A stretch of DNA of 64,000 bases. It comes from Nocardia alba NBRC 108234. GTDB taxonomy: Bacteria; Actinomycetota; Actinomycetes; Mycobacteriales; Mycobacteriaceae. Where the stretch lies: NCBI RefSeq assembly GCF_001612665.1, contig NZ_BDAX01000014.1, forward strand, positions 1 through 64,000, written 5' to 3'. The translations under genes and the position numbers were made by a program. Positions within the stretch are counted from its first letter, which is position 1; each line of letters starts with the position of its first letter. The notes beneath the pieces were generated by a model. It had not been told where the DNA came from. It was given only the letters and a program-made list of their open reading frames with translations, and did not search any database. Positions 16,785 to 25,589 of the stretch are shown in pieces.

Positions 16785-17738
16785 ATGCGCGAGTTCAAGA
16801 TTCCGCTGCCGATCGCCCGCACGGTGCTCGACCCGGTGTTCCGGGTGACACTCAACGCACGGCTACCGGTCGCGGTGCAGCGTTTCCTGCTCGACGCGGT
16901 CTCCCGGCTGCAGTTGGTGCCCGACGGTTCCGTCGTGCAGCAGCTGCAGCTGGGTGGGCGTCCCGCCGAGCGGGTGATCGCCGAGACCGCCATTCCGGGT
17001 TCGCGAACCCGGGCGGTGCCCCCAGAACGTGCCGCGGGCGCGATCCTGTACCTGCACGGCGGCGGCTACGTGGTCGGTTCGATCGCCACGCACCGTTCGC
17101 TGGTGGCGGGCCTGGCGCGCGAGACGTCCTGCGCGGTGTATTCGCTGGACTACCGGCTGGCGCCGGAGCACCCGTTCCCGGCCGGGCTCGACGACGCCGA
17201 AGCCGCGTTCCTCGATCTGGTCGGCAATGTCGGCTACCGGCCCGATCAGATCTGTCTGGCCGGCGACTCGGCGGGCGGCGGGCTGGCGATGGCCCTGGCC
17301 CAGCGCCTGATCGAACGCCACCACATCACGCCCGCCGCACTCGGCCTCATCGCGCCGTGGGTCGACCCCACCGAGATCCCGAGCAGGGACCGCGACCTGG
17401 TGATCAACCGGGCGTGGTCGCGCGCGTGCGCCGCCCACTACCTGGGCGACGCCGCCGCGACCGAAGCGGGCTACGCCCCGCTGGCGGGAAACCTGATCGG
17501 CCTGCCGCCCACCTACGTGCAGGTCGATGTGAGCGAACTCCTCCACGATCAGTGCCGCACGCTCGTCGGTGCCCTGCGTGGAGCGGGCGTGCACGTCCGC
17601 TTCACCGAAACCCGCGGCCTCTGGCACGTCGCGCAACTGCAGGCCGCGCTGGTCACCGAGGCCGCGCTGGCGCTCAGCGAACTCGCGGAATTCCTGCGAG
17701 AAGCAATTCAGCCGGTGTCGATAGACGATTTACGATAA
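16785..17738 (+). CDS. Alpha/beta hydrolase, hormone-sensitive-lipase type (LipR-like)
   Basis: 317 residues. Oxyanion motif LHGGGYVVGS, nucleophile elbow GDSAGGG, then the likely acid in DVSELLHDQ and the His in GLWHVAQLQ. These are the marks of the bacterial HSL esterase family. The gene begins 26 nt after the SDR and belongs to the same operon. It may hydrolyse the ester or lactone produced by the monooxygenase. No signal peptide is seen, so it acts in the cytoplasm. Confidence 0.9.
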   Translation: MREFKIPLPIARTVLDPVFRVTLNARLPVAVQRFLLDAVSRLQLVPDGSVVQQLQLGGRPAERVIAETAIPGSRTRAVPPERAAGAILYLHGGGYVVGSIATHRSLVAGLARETSCAVYSLDYRLAPEHPFPAGLDDAEAAFLDLVGNVGYRPDQICLAGDSAGGGLAMALAQRLIERHHITPAALGLIAPWVDPTEIPSRDRDLVINRAWSRACAAHYLGDAAATEAGYAPLAGNLIGLPPTYVQVDVSELLHDQCRTLVGALRGAGVHVRFTETRGLWHVAQLQAALVTEAALALSELAEFLREAIQPVSIDDLR

Positions 17739-17831
17739 GGGCTGGTGACGGGCGAATCGTGGCGGCGATATCGCCGCCCGCTCGAACGTGTCGTAGATTA
17801 CTGGCGAGTAGAACCCACTGGAAGGGCACAG

Positions 17832-19628
17832 ATGCGAGAGTTCGAAGTTCCGGCTTCCTACACCATCCCGGACGACGCGAACAATTCCGACAACGTCTTC
17901 CGTTTCGGCGAGGAGTCGCCGAACACGGTCTTGTTCAACGTTCCGAACGGCAGCGGCGGCTGGAACGATGTCACGGCGGCGCAGTTCGCCACGGCCGTGA
18001 CCGGCGTCGCCAAGGGCCTGATCGCCTCCGGCATCGAGCTGGGCGACCGCGTCGCGATCATGGCGGCCACCCGCTACGAGTGGTCGCTGCTGGACTTCGC
18101 GATCTGGGCCGCCGGTGGCGTGACCGTCGCGATCTACGACAGCTCGGCCGCCGAGCAGGCCAAGTGGATCCTGCAGGATTCCGAGACCAAGCTCCTGGTC
18201 GTCGAGAACGACAAGCACCTCGCCACGATCGACGAGATCGAAGCCGGTTCGCTGCCCGCACTGGCGCAGACCCTCCAGATCGACAAGGGCGCCATCGACA
18301 CGCTCATCGAGCGCGGCGCCGAACTCGACGACTCCGTCGTGCACGAGCGTCGCAAGCAGGTCGGCGCGGCCTCGCCCGCGACCCTGATCTACACCTCGGG
18401 TACCACCGGTCGCCCCAAGGGCGTCCAGCTGACCCACGCGAACCTGTGGGCGGAATCGCGTTCGGGTGGCATCGAGCTCAGCGCGTTCGTCTCCGAGGGC
18501 CAGAAGACCCTGCTGTTCCTGCCGCTGGCGCACGTGTTCGCCCGCGCCGTCGCGCTGATCGCCTTCGATTCCAAGGTGACCATCCGCCACAGCGCGGACT
18601 GGACCACCCTGGTCGAGCAGTTCGGCGACTTCAAGCCCGACTTCATCCTCTCGGTGCCGCGCGTGTTCGAGAAGGTGTTCAACTCCGCCAAGCAGAAGGC
18701 GCACGACGGCGGCAAGGGCAAGATCTTCGACGCCGCCGCGGAGACCGCCATCGCCTACAGCACGGCGCTCGAGACCAAGGGCGGCCCCGACCTGCTGCTC
18801 AAGGTCAAGCACTTCGTCTTCGACAAGCTGGTCTACAGCAAGCTGCGCGCGGCCCTCGGCGGCCAGTGCCTGGCCGCTGTCTCCGGTGGCGGCCCGCTGG
18901 GCGCGCGCCTGGGCCACTTCTTCCGCGGCGCGGGCGTGACGATCTACGAGGGCTACGGCCTCACCGAGACCACCGCCGCGTTCACCGTGAACACCCCCGC
19001 GTTCATCCGCGTCGGCTCGGTCGGTCGCCCGATCCAGGGCCACGCGGCCAAGATCGCCGAGGACGGCGAGCTGCTGCTCAAGGGCTCGGTCGTGTTCGAC
19101 GGTTACTGGGGCAACGCCGAGGCCACCGAGGAGGCGTTCGAGGACGGCTGGTTCAAGACCGGCGATCTCGGCGCGATCGACGCCGACGGCTTCATCACCA
19201 TCACCGGCCGCAAGAAGGAAATCCTGGTCACCGCGGGCGGCAAGAACGTCTCCCCCGCGGTCCTCGAGGACTCGCTGCGCGCGCACCCGCTGATCAGCCA
19301 GGTGATGGTCGTCGGTGACGGCCAGCCCTTCATCGGCGCGCTGATCACCCTCGACCCGGAGGCCCTGCCGGGCTGGAAGGATCGCCACGGCGTCGCCGCC
19401 GACACCTCGATCGAGACCCTGATCGAGAACCCGGCGCTGGTCGCCGAGGTGCAGGCCGCGATCGACGAGACCAACAAGAAGGTCTCCAAGGCCGAGGCGA
19501 TCAAGAAGATCCGCATCCTGCCGGTCGATTGGACCCAGGAGACCGGTGAACTCACCCCGAAGATGTCGCTCAAGCGCGCCGTCGTCATGAAGCAGTACGC
19601 GGGCGAAGTAGACAAGATCTACTCCTGA
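17832..19628 (+). CDS. Long-chain fatty acyl-CoA synthetase (FadD15-like)
   Basis: 598 residues. Adenylation motifs: the P-loop YTSGTTGRPKG, the linker GYGLTETTAAF, TGDLGAIDADGFI and GRKKEILVTAGGKNV with its conserved Lys near the end. It activates fatty acids with ATP and CoA. The N-terminus MREFEVPASYTI resembles, as I recall, M. tuberculosis FadD15 rather than FadD13, the synthetase in the mymA operon. A 93-bp gap and its own GAAGGG ribosome site separate it from the esterase gene, so it may have a promoter of its own. A 14-bp perfect terminator follows. Confidence 0.92.
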   Translation: MREFEVPASYTIPDDANNSDNVFRFGEESPNTVLFNVPNGSGGWNDVTAAQFATAVTGVAKGLIASGIELGDRVAIMAATRYEWSLLDFAIWAAGGVTVAIYDSSAAEQAKWILQDSETKLLVVENDKHLATIDEIEAGSLPALAQTLQIDKGAIDTLIERGAELDDSVVHERRKQVGAASPATLIYTSGTTGRPKGVQLTHANLWAESRSGGIELSAFVSEGQKTLLFLPLAHVFARAVALIAFDSKVTIRHSADWTTLVEQFGDFKPDFILSVPRVFEKVFNSAKQKAHDGGKGKIFDAAAETAIAYSTALETKGGPDLLLKVKHFVFDKLVYSKLRAALGGQCLAAVSGGGPLGARLGHFFRGAGVTIYEGYGLTETTAAFTVNTPAFIRVGSVGRPIQGHAAKIAEDGELLLKGSVVFDGYWGNAEATEEAFEDGWFKTGDLGAIDADGFITITGRKKEILVTAGGKNVSPAVLEDSLRAHPLISQVMVVGDGQPFIGALITLDPEALPGWKDRHGVAADTSIETLIENPALVAEVQAAIDETNKKVSKAEAIKKIRILPVDWTQETGELTPKMSLKRAVVMKQYAGEVDKIYS

Positions 19629-19640
19629 TCCACGCGAACG

Positions 19641-19672
19641 AAAGGCCGGTTGCGCTCTCGCAACCGGCCTTT
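19641..19672 (+). terminator. Rho-independent-type terminator after the acyl-CoA synthetase
   Basis: A perfect 14-bp stem (19641-19654 with 19659-19672, loop CTCT) beginning with AAA and ending with TTT. It serves the rightward operon and, read in reverse, the leftward cutinase gene that ends at 19680. Confidence 0.92.
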
Positions 19673-19679
19673 CGGCTGT

Positions 19680-20390
19680 TCAGAAGCGCTGCGCCGCGAA
19701 TTGTGCCGCGGTGACAGTCATTCCGTTGACGCTGTAGAGGGTGTGTAGGGCGTTGGGCTGGCCGAGCGGGGAACCGTCGCAGATGTTGTCCGAGGGGATA
19801 CACAGGTCGATGGTCTTGTCCTTGTAGGGCGCACCGACCGAGACCGTGGGGGCGTCCGCGTCGCGCATGAACCGATCCGACGGCTTGCCGAACAGCACGA
19901 CCGCCGCGACGTGGTCGGCCACCGCGGGCGCCATCGGTTCGGGCAGGTACATCTCGTACTCCGGGGGCACGCCCGCAGGCACGCCGACGCCGGTCGCGAA
20001 ACCGGCCAGCGCCGCGCCCTGTGAGTATCCGCCCAGGACGATCCGCGAGCTGGGGCAGTTCGCCACGATGTACTCGATCCGCCGCTGCGCGTCACCGATC
20101 CCCTGCACGACGGTATTCGCGAAGGCGAGCCGGTCGGCGAAGTCGCTGCTCGCCGGGTAGTCGACGCCGTAGGAGCCGACCGATCGTCCGCCCGCGTTCG
20201 CGCGCAGCGCCTCGAGGAAGGAGATACCGGTCAGGCCGAGTTCGCCGCCGGGCTCGGCGGTGCCGCGAGCGAACACCACCTCGACATCGGAACAGGGCGC
20301 GGCGGTGGCGGAGTGGGTGGGCGATACCAGGGGAATCGCGGCTGCCAACAAGACTGCAGACACGAATCGCGAGAAGGAACGTGCTGTCAT
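19680..20390 (-). CDS. Secreted cutinase-family serine esterase
   Basis: 236 residues. A signal peptide (hydrophobic core FVSAVLLAAAIPLVS, cleavage after TATA) precedes a cutinase domain: FARGTAEPGG at the oxyanion region, nucleophile in GGYSQGA, then the Asp in CIPSDNICDG and the His in NALHTLYS. Paired Cys residues at the start (PCSDVEVV) and near the Asp match the family's disulfides. Mycobacterial and nocardial cutinase-like proteins hydrolyse lipid esters rather than plant cutin. It faces the lipid operon across a shared terminator. Confidence 0.92.
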   Translation of the reverse strand: MTARSFSRFVSAVLLAAAIPLVSPTHSATAAPCSDVEVVFARGTAEPGGELGLTGISFLEALRANAGGRSVGSYGVDYPASSDFADRLAFANTVVQGIGDAQRRIEYIVANCPSSRIVLGGYSQGAALAGFATGVGVPAGVPPEYEMYLPEPMAPAVADHVAAVVLFGKPSDRFMRDADAPTVSVGAPYKDKTIDLCIPSDNICDGSPLGQPNALHTLYSVNGMTVTAAQFAAQRF

Positions 20391-20472
20391 GCCGCGCAGA
20401 CTACCGACCGCGACTGTTCATCATCGCCGCGCCTCGCCCGGCACGCCGTGCCGACGGCGACCGCCCCGGCGT

Positions 20473-20898
20473 TCAGGCGGGGATCGACTCCCGCGATCGC
20501 AGTACCCACAGGCCCGCGATGCCGATGGCCAGATCCGCCGTGATCTCGAATAGTGCCGCGAACCAGGAGAATCCGGTGACCCCGGACGCGGGGGGAGCGT
20601 TGATGAAACTGTCGCTGAGTGGGCCGAACCAGTCCGGCAGCAGGTGCACGATCGTGAAACCGACCGCGCTCGCGAAGCCGATGAACACCGCCGCGCGCGG
20701 GGCCGCCGGATGACGGCGGAACACCAGGAACACAGTGAACAGGGCGAACAGGAGTTGCAGGGTGCCCAGCGCGTTCACCAGTGCTGACGTGGCGTCCATG
20801 CCGCGGCGTAGGTGGTCGGCGCCGTGGACCAGGAGAGCGACGGCGAAGACCGCCGTCGTGGCGCGCAGTGTCGATTCCGGTGTCGTCTCGGTCATCAT
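20473..20898 (-). CDS. Four-helix membrane protein of unknown function
   Basis: 141 residues with about four hydrophobic helices (ATTAVFAVALLVHGADHLRR, LVNALGTLQLLFALFTVFLV, AVFIGFASAVGFTIVHLLPD, FEITADLAIGIAGLWVL). Two His-containing helices (HGADHLRR and VHLL) could bind haem or metal, but this is speculative. The ATG at 20895 has a better distance from the AGGAG site than the ATG at 20898. A small dyad ACTAC-n5-GTAGT at 20925-20939 lies in its upstream region. Confidence 0.65.
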   Translation of the reverse strand: MMTETTPESTLRATTAVFAVALLVHGADHLRRGMDATSALVNALGTLQLLFALFTVFLVFRRHPAAPRAAVFIGFASAVGFTIVHLLPDWFGPLSDSFINAPPASGVTGFSWFAALFEITADLAIGIAGLWVLRSRESIPA

Positions 20899-21021
20899 GT
20901 CTCCTGCCGAGGGGGATCTCTTCTACTACACAGCGTAGTTTCAATGGGGGGTGAGCGGAAGATATTCGGCCGTCACAAATCCATCACCGGCGTGAATCGA
21001 CCACGACGTAGGCTCGAGACC

Positions 21022-22554
21022 ATGGCGTTCTTGCGGGCGATGGCCGGGATCGTGGCCGCGGCACTGGTACTCGGTGTGGCGGAGTTGATCGCGGTGTTCA
21101 CCGGGTCCGGGAGCGCGCCCGCCTATGCACTCGGCGCGACCGTGGTCGACCACACTCCCGACGGGGTCAGGGAGTGGGCGATCTCGACCTTCGGTACGAG
21201 CGACAAAGCCGTGCTGTTCGTGTGCATGGGCATTGTCGCGGTGGTCGTCGCGGGCCTCGCGGGAGTCGCGGAACGGACGGCCCGACCGATCGGGTCGGTC
21301 GCGTTCGCGGTTTTCGGAGTGGTCGCCGCTGTCATCGGCGCCGCGAGAGTCGACGGATTCGCTGGTGCGCTGCCCGCGCTGATCGGCACCGCCGCCGGCA
21401 TCCTCGCGCTGCGGGCACTGACCAGGCGCATCGACGACAGCGCCGATTCACCGCGAGCGACGACGGAACCCGTTGCGCCACAGCAGGCAGCCGGGCGGCG
21501 GCGCGTGCTCGGGGGCATCGCGGCGACCGGGGTGCTGGCCGTCGGAGCCGGGCTCGCGGGACGGCTGCTGGGCGGTGCGCGCCATGATGTGACGGCCGAG
21601 CGCGAGACCGTCGAATTGCCAACGGCCACAACACCGGTACCAGATCTCCCGCCGGACGCCGATCTCCGGGTGCCGGGACTCACCTCGTACATCACCCCGA
21701 ACAGCGACTTCTACCGGATCGACACCGCGCTGATCGTTCCCCAGGTGTCCACCGACTCCTGGTCCCTGCGTATCCACGGGATGGTCGACCAGGAGATCAC
21801 CCTCACCTGGGACGACCTCCTTCGCCGCACCCCGGTCGAGCGCCTGGTCACGCTGGCGTGTGTGTCCAATCCGATCAACGGCGACCTCATCGGCAACGCC
21901 CGCTGGCTCGGCTACCGGCTCGACGAACTCCTCGCCGAAGCGCGACCGCACCCCGACGCCGACATGGTGCTGTCGCGGAGCAAGGACGGCTGGACCGCGG
22001 GCTCGCCGCTGTCGGTCCTCATCGACGGCCGCGACGCCCTGCTCGCCATCGGCATGAACGGCGAACCCCTCCCGGTTCGGCACGGCTACCCCGCCCGCCT
22101 CGTCGTGCCCGGTCTCTACGGTTACGTCTCCGCCACCAAGTGGGTCACCGAACTCGAGGTCACCCGCTTCGACCGAGCCACGGCCTACTGGACCCGCCGC
22201 GGCTGGTCGGCGCAGGGACCGATCAAAACCGGCACCCGCATCGACACCCCGCGCGGACGCGGCCGAATCCCGAAGGGCCGCACGGTGATCGCCGGGGTCG
22301 CCTGGGCCCAGCATCGCGGCGTCACGGGCGTCGAGGTGCAGGTCGACAACGGCGACTGGCGCCCCGCCCGCCTGTCCACCGAGGTCACCGTCGACACCTG
22401 GCGCCAGTGGACCTACGACTGGGACGCCACCCCAGGCCAGCACACCGTGCGCGCCCGCGCCCTCGACCCCACCGGCCCCCAAACCGCCGTCTCCCAGGAC
22501 GTAGTCCCCGACGGCGCCACCGGCTACCCCACCTTCACCATCCAGGTGAACTGA
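21022..22554 (+). CDS. Membrane-anchored molybdopterin-dependent oxidoreductase (sulfite oxidase fold)
   Basis: 510 residues. The N-terminal 140 residues contain about four membrane helices. Next come a segment RRRVLGGIAATGVLAVGAGL, resembling a Tat or membrane signal, and a Moco domain with PNSDFYRIDTALIVP, the cofactor Cys in LACVSNPINGD and LVVPGLYGYVSATKW, then an Ig-like Mo-co dimerisation domain with GVAWAQHRGVTGVEVQVDNG. This is the sulfite oxidase/YedY-like superfamily with the catalytic domain probably outside the membrane. The electron partner and substrate are unknown; the physically linked helices could carry a quinone or haem contact. Confidence 0.85.
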   Translation: MAFLRAMAGIVAAALVLGVAELIAVFTGSGSAPAYALGATVVDHTPDGVREWAISTFGTSDKAVLFVCMGIVAVVVAGLAGVAERTARPIGSVAFAVFGVVAAVIGAARVDGFAGALPALIGTAAGILALRALTRRIDDSADSPRATTEPVAPQQAAGRRRVLGGIAATGVLAVGAGLAGRLLGGARHDVTAERETVELPTATTPVPDLPPDADLRVPGLTSYITPNSDFYRIDTALIVPQVSTDSWSLRIHGMVDQEITLTWDDLLRRTPVERLVTLACVSNPINGDLIGNARWLGYRLDELLAEARPHPDADMVLSRSKDGWTAGSPLSVLIDGRDALLAIGMNGEPLPVRHGYPARLVVPGLYGYVSATKWVTELEVTRFDRATAYWTRRGWSAQGPIKTGTRIDTPRGRGRIPKGRTVIAGVAWAQHRGVTGVEVQVDNGDWRPARLSTEVTVDTWRQWTYDWDATPGQHTVRARALDPTGPQTAVSQDVVPDGATGYPTFTIQVN

Positions 22555-22557
22555 ACG

Positions 22558-22593
22558 CGCCTGCCCGCCACAGACGAACATGACGGGCAGGCG
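22558..22593. terminator. Bidirectional terminator between oxidoreductase and MFS genes
   Basis: Perfect 10-bp arms (22558-22567 and 22584-22593) with a 16-nt loop lie between convergent genes ending at 22554 and 22608. Confidence 0.75.
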
Positions 22594-22607
22594 ATTCGAG
22601 CACGCGA

Positions 22608-24080
22608 TCAGGCCGACGCGTCGACCTTCTCCGGTGCGGCGGCTTTCGCGGCGGACTTGCCGTGGCCGACGAACAGCGCCGAGGCGATGACGCCGATGAC
22701 CAGGATGGCGGCGGGCAGCAGCATCGACTGGGACAGCGCGGTGCTGAATTCGTCGATGATCTGCGGCGGGAGCGGGCCGGTGGCCGCGCCCTCGCCGACC
22801 GGGCCGGTGTCGCCGAGCCCGTTGGCGGTCAGGCGAGCGGCGATCAGAGCGCTGATCGCGGCGCTGCCGAGGACCGAGCCGACCTGGCGGGTGGTGTTGT
22901 ACACGCCGGCGCCCGCACCAGCTTGGCTGACCGGCAGGTTGTGGGTGGCGGTCGAGGCGAGCGGTGCCCAGATGCAGGCGTTGGCCAGGCCCGCGACGGC
23001 GGCGGCGACGAGGAACCAGATGATCGACGAGTCCGGGCTCATCAGCGCGCTGAAGCAGGTCACCGAACCGGCGAACAGCACGAAGCCGATCGTCGGTAGC
23101 AGCCGGGGCGGCAGCTTGTCCGACACCTTGCCGATGAACGGCGCGGTGAAACCGGTGATGATCGCCATCGGCGCGAAGATCAGCGCCGACGTCGTCGGCG
23201 TCATCTCGCGCACCGCCTGCAGGTAGAAGTACGACGGCACCATCATCGAGGTGACCGCGGCGCCCATCGCGGCGATCGCCAGGTTCGAGAGCGCGAAATT
23301 GCGATCCCGGAACAGGCTCAGCGGCACCAGCGGTTCGCCCTTGTTGCGCGCCTGGTTGATCACGAACACCACCAGCATCGCCACGCCGAAGCCGATCAAC
23401 AGCCAGATCCGCAGCGACCAGTCCTGCGAATTGCCCTCCTGGATACCGAAAACCAGGGCGAGCATGCCGACGCCGCTGAGCAGCACACCGACGAGGTCGA
23501 ACTTGTGGTCACTGGTCGACAGCGTGGGCACCAACCACACAGCCAGGCCGAACGCGATGATGCCGACCGGCACATTGACGAAGAAGATCCACTCCCAGCC
23601 GAGGTTGTCGACCAGCACACCGCCGAGGATGGGGCCGACCAGCGTCGCCAGCCCGGCCACACCACCCCACAGACCCATCGCGGCGCCGCGCTTGTCCGGC
23701 GGGAAGGTGCGGGTGATCACGGCCATCGTCTGCGGGGTCATCAGCGCGGCGCCGACGCCCTGGGCGGCGCGGGCGGCGATCAGCATGCCGATGCTGCCGG
23801 ACAGGCCGCACCACAGCGAGGCGGCGGTGAAGACCGCGAGGCCGATCAGGTAGATGTTCTTCGGCCCGAATTTGTCACCGAGCCGACCGGTGACCAGCAG
23901 CGGAACCGCGTAGGTGAGCAGGTAGGCGCTGGTGACCCAGATGACGTTGGAGATGTCGGTACTCAGGTCGGTCATGATGGCCGGATTGGCGACCGCGACG
24001 ATCGTCATATCCAGCAGGATCATGAAGAACCCGACTACCAGCGCGAAGAGCGCTAGCCACGGATTGCGTTGGGTGGTCAT
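22608..24080 (-). CDS. MFS drug efflux transporter, DHA2 (EmrB/QacA) family
   Basis: 490 residues with the 14-helix pattern of the DHA2 family. Visible motifs are LLDMTIVAVANPAIMTD in the first helix, GRLGDKFGPKN (motif A), and the motif C region GPILGGVLVDNLGWEWIFFVNV. It is expected to expel toxic hydrophobic compounds by proton exchange. It lies 29 bp downstream of a PadR regulator in the same direction, so the two probably share an operon and the PadR protein controls efflux. The ATG at 24080 is favoured; further upstream starts run into the PadR gene. Confidence 0.92.
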   Translation of the reverse strand: MTTQRNPWLALFALVVGFFMILLDMTIVAVANPAIMTDLSTDISNVIWVTSAYLLTYAVPLLVTGRLGDKFGPKNIYLIGLAVFTAASLWCGLSGSIGMLIAARAAQGVGAALMTPQTMAVITRTFPPDKRGAAMGLWGGVAGLATLVGPILGGVLVDNLGWEWIFFVNVPVGIIAFGLAVWLVPTLSTSDHKFDLVGVLLSGVGMLALVFGIQEGNSQDWSLRIWLLIGFGVAMLVVFVINQARNKGEPLVPLSLFRDRNFALSNLAIAAMGAAVTSMMVPSYFYLQAVREMTPTTSALIFAPMAIITGFTAPFIGKVSDKLPPRLLPTIGFVLFAGSVTCFSALMSPDSSIIWFLVAAAVAGLANACIWAPLASTATHNLPVSQAGAGAGVYNTTRQVGSVLGSAAISALIAARLTANGLGDTGPVGEGAATGPLPPQIIDEFSTALSQSMLLPAAILVIGVIASALFVGHGKSAAKAAAPEKVDASA

Positions 24081-24109
24081 CGAATTCGTTCCAATCGAGG
24101 GAGAAGGAG

Positions 24110-24790
24110 TCAGCTTCGGGCGGCCCGATGGGGCCGGGGCGCGGCTTCGGGGGAATCCCCACTCGGCCATTCGTGAGCGTGATCGTCGGTGATCCGTTCG
24201 CCGGTGTCCGGGTCGTACTGCTCCCACGGCACGGCGCCGCTGCCGATTTGGGCGGCGAAGTCTTCGATCCACGTGATGTCGGCCTGGATGGTGGCGAGAA
24301 TGTATTCCAGGACAACGAAATACCGTCGCGGGATGTCGCGGCTGCGCGCCCAGTCGAGCAGCACGTCCATGTCGGCTCGCGTCCGAGTCAGGGACTCCAC
24401 GCGCGCATCGAGCAGTGCGACAACCTGCTCCTGCGGGAGCGTGTGTGCCTCGGCCAGCGCCACCCGGAAGATCGGATACTCCTGCACCGGCGTCCGCAGC
24501 AGATCGGCGATCCGTTCCCGCAGCGCGGTACGCCCGGACTCGGTGATCCGATAGGTGGTCCGCTCGGGCCGATTACCGGCCCGGCCGATCCCCTCCGCCG
24601 CCACCATCTCGTCGTCGGCCAGCCGGCCGACCACGTGATAGAGCGACCCGGGACGCACCTTGACCAGCAGATCCTCCCGCCGGGCGATCAGCAGTTGATA
24701 CATCTCGTACGGATGCATCGGCCGCTCGTCGAGCAAACCGAGCACCGCGATAGCCAGCGGCGTCAATATCGCCCGCGCGGTCTGCCCCAC
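24110..24790 (-). CDS. PadR family transcriptional regulator
   Basis: 226 residues. The winged-helix core reads LAIAVLGLLDERPMHPYEMY, PGSLYHVVGRLADDEMVAAE and RTTYRITESGRTAL, followed by a long coiled C-terminal dimerisation part. A GTG at 24790 preceded by GGAGG at a 7-nt spacing is the best start; a longer reading to 24916 would run through the operator. PadR proteins usually repress an adjacent efflux pump and release on binding phenolics or drugs. The MFS gene downstream fits that. The nested dyad at 24811-24860 is its probable operator. Confidence 0.9.
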   Translation of the reverse strand: MGQTARAILTPLAIAVLGLLDERPMHPYEMYQLLIARREDLLVKVRPGSLYHVVGRLADDEMVAAEGIGRAGNRPERTTYRITESGRTALRERIADLLRTPVQEYPIFRVALAEAHTLPQEQVVALLDARVESLTRTRADMDVLLDWARSRDIPRRYFVVLEYILATIQADITWIEDFAAQIGSGAVPWEQYDPDTGERITDDHAHEWPSGDSPEAAPRPHRAARS

Positions 24791-24810
24791 CCCGCCACCT
24801 CCGCATACTT

Positions 24811-24860
24811 CACTGTTCCAGTCCAAATATTCCACTAGGAATATACGGAGCGGAACAGTG
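24811..24860. promoter_or_regulatory. Nested concentric operator upstream of padR-MFS
   Basis: Outer arms CACTGTTCC (24811-24819) and GGAACAGTG (24852-24860) are perfect complements. An inner dyad ATATTCC-ACTA-GGAATAT (24827-24844) has exactly the same centre, 24835.5. Two shells of symmetry around one axis fit cooperative binding of two PadR dimers, or PadR plus another factor. Confidence 0.75.
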
Positions 24861-24972
24861 CTTGACAAGACAGCGACGACGATGTCGAGTAGCGCGCTAC
24901 CCACGACACGGCGCACGGGCCGGCTCCACAGTGGTGATCTACCCCGCCAGATCCCCCACCTAGGAGCACCTC

Positions 24973-25557
24973 ATGTGGACACCTCGACCAGCGATCGCCG
25001 CGCTGGCGATCGCTGTGTGCACCGGACTCGCACTCTCGTCGGGCGCGAGCCCGGCAGCCGCCGGCCCGCTGCCGAACAATGCCATCGCGATAGCCGCCAA
25101 GGAGGTCGCGGGCCCCGTGGCCAAGCGGCTCGGCCTCAGCAAGTTCACGACGCGGATCGAAAGCCTTTTCCGAGCACAGGCAAAGACGCTGACGCCGGTC
25201 ATGGAGAGTTCCGACCTGGCGAAATTCAAAGCGGAATGGACTGCCTTCCAGCCGAGGAGGCCGCTGGCCGCCGAAGTCGTGCCGGTGCGGCGACAGCTGC
25301 CGAGCGCTTACGAACAGGCAGGCCGACTACTGTGCGGTACCGCGGTGGACCTGCTCGGCAACCTCGACCGAGTGAGCTGGGATTTTCTGATCGATCAGGT
25401 CAACGGGCAGATCACGACACAGCACCCACTCGGCAAGAGTCTGGCGATCTACGCCGAGCTCGACGATATCCACCAGAAGTTCCGCAGCGGTTGCTACTGC
25501 GCCGCGACCGCCGCGCTGGCGGTCTTCATCGCGAAGGAGCGCTACTGCGAGCAGTGA
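24973..25557 (+). CDS. Secreted protein of unknown function
   Basis: 194 residues after a clear TAGGAG site. Signal peptide core AIAALAIAVCTGLALSSGAS with cleavage after AAA. The mature part is helical and carries several Cys residues (LLCGTAVDLLG, SGCYCAATAALAV, RYCEQ), suggesting disulfides outside the membrane. No family motif is recognised. It faces the PadR operator, so the regulator may also act on it, although the dyad is over 100 bp away. Confidence 0.7.
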   Translation: MWTPRPAIAALAIAVCTGLALSSGASPAAAGPLPNNAIAIAAKEVAGPVAKRLGLSKFTTRIESLFRAQAKTLTPVMESSDLAKFKAEWTAFQPRRPLAAEVVPVRRQLPSAYEQAGRLLCGTAVDLLGNLDRVSWDFLIDQVNGQITTQHPLGKSLAIYAELDDIHQKFRSGCYCAATAALAVFIAKERYCEQ

Positions 25558-25589
25558 ACGGCCCCGGCGCCGCTGCCGGTGATCGCGCC

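Noticed and set aside
20812..21021. A 70-codon upstream extension of the molybdopterin oxidoreductase
   Set aside because: It would overlap the divergent gene and its promoter and adds charged, non-membrane residues. The ATG at 21022 begins directly with a membrane helix.
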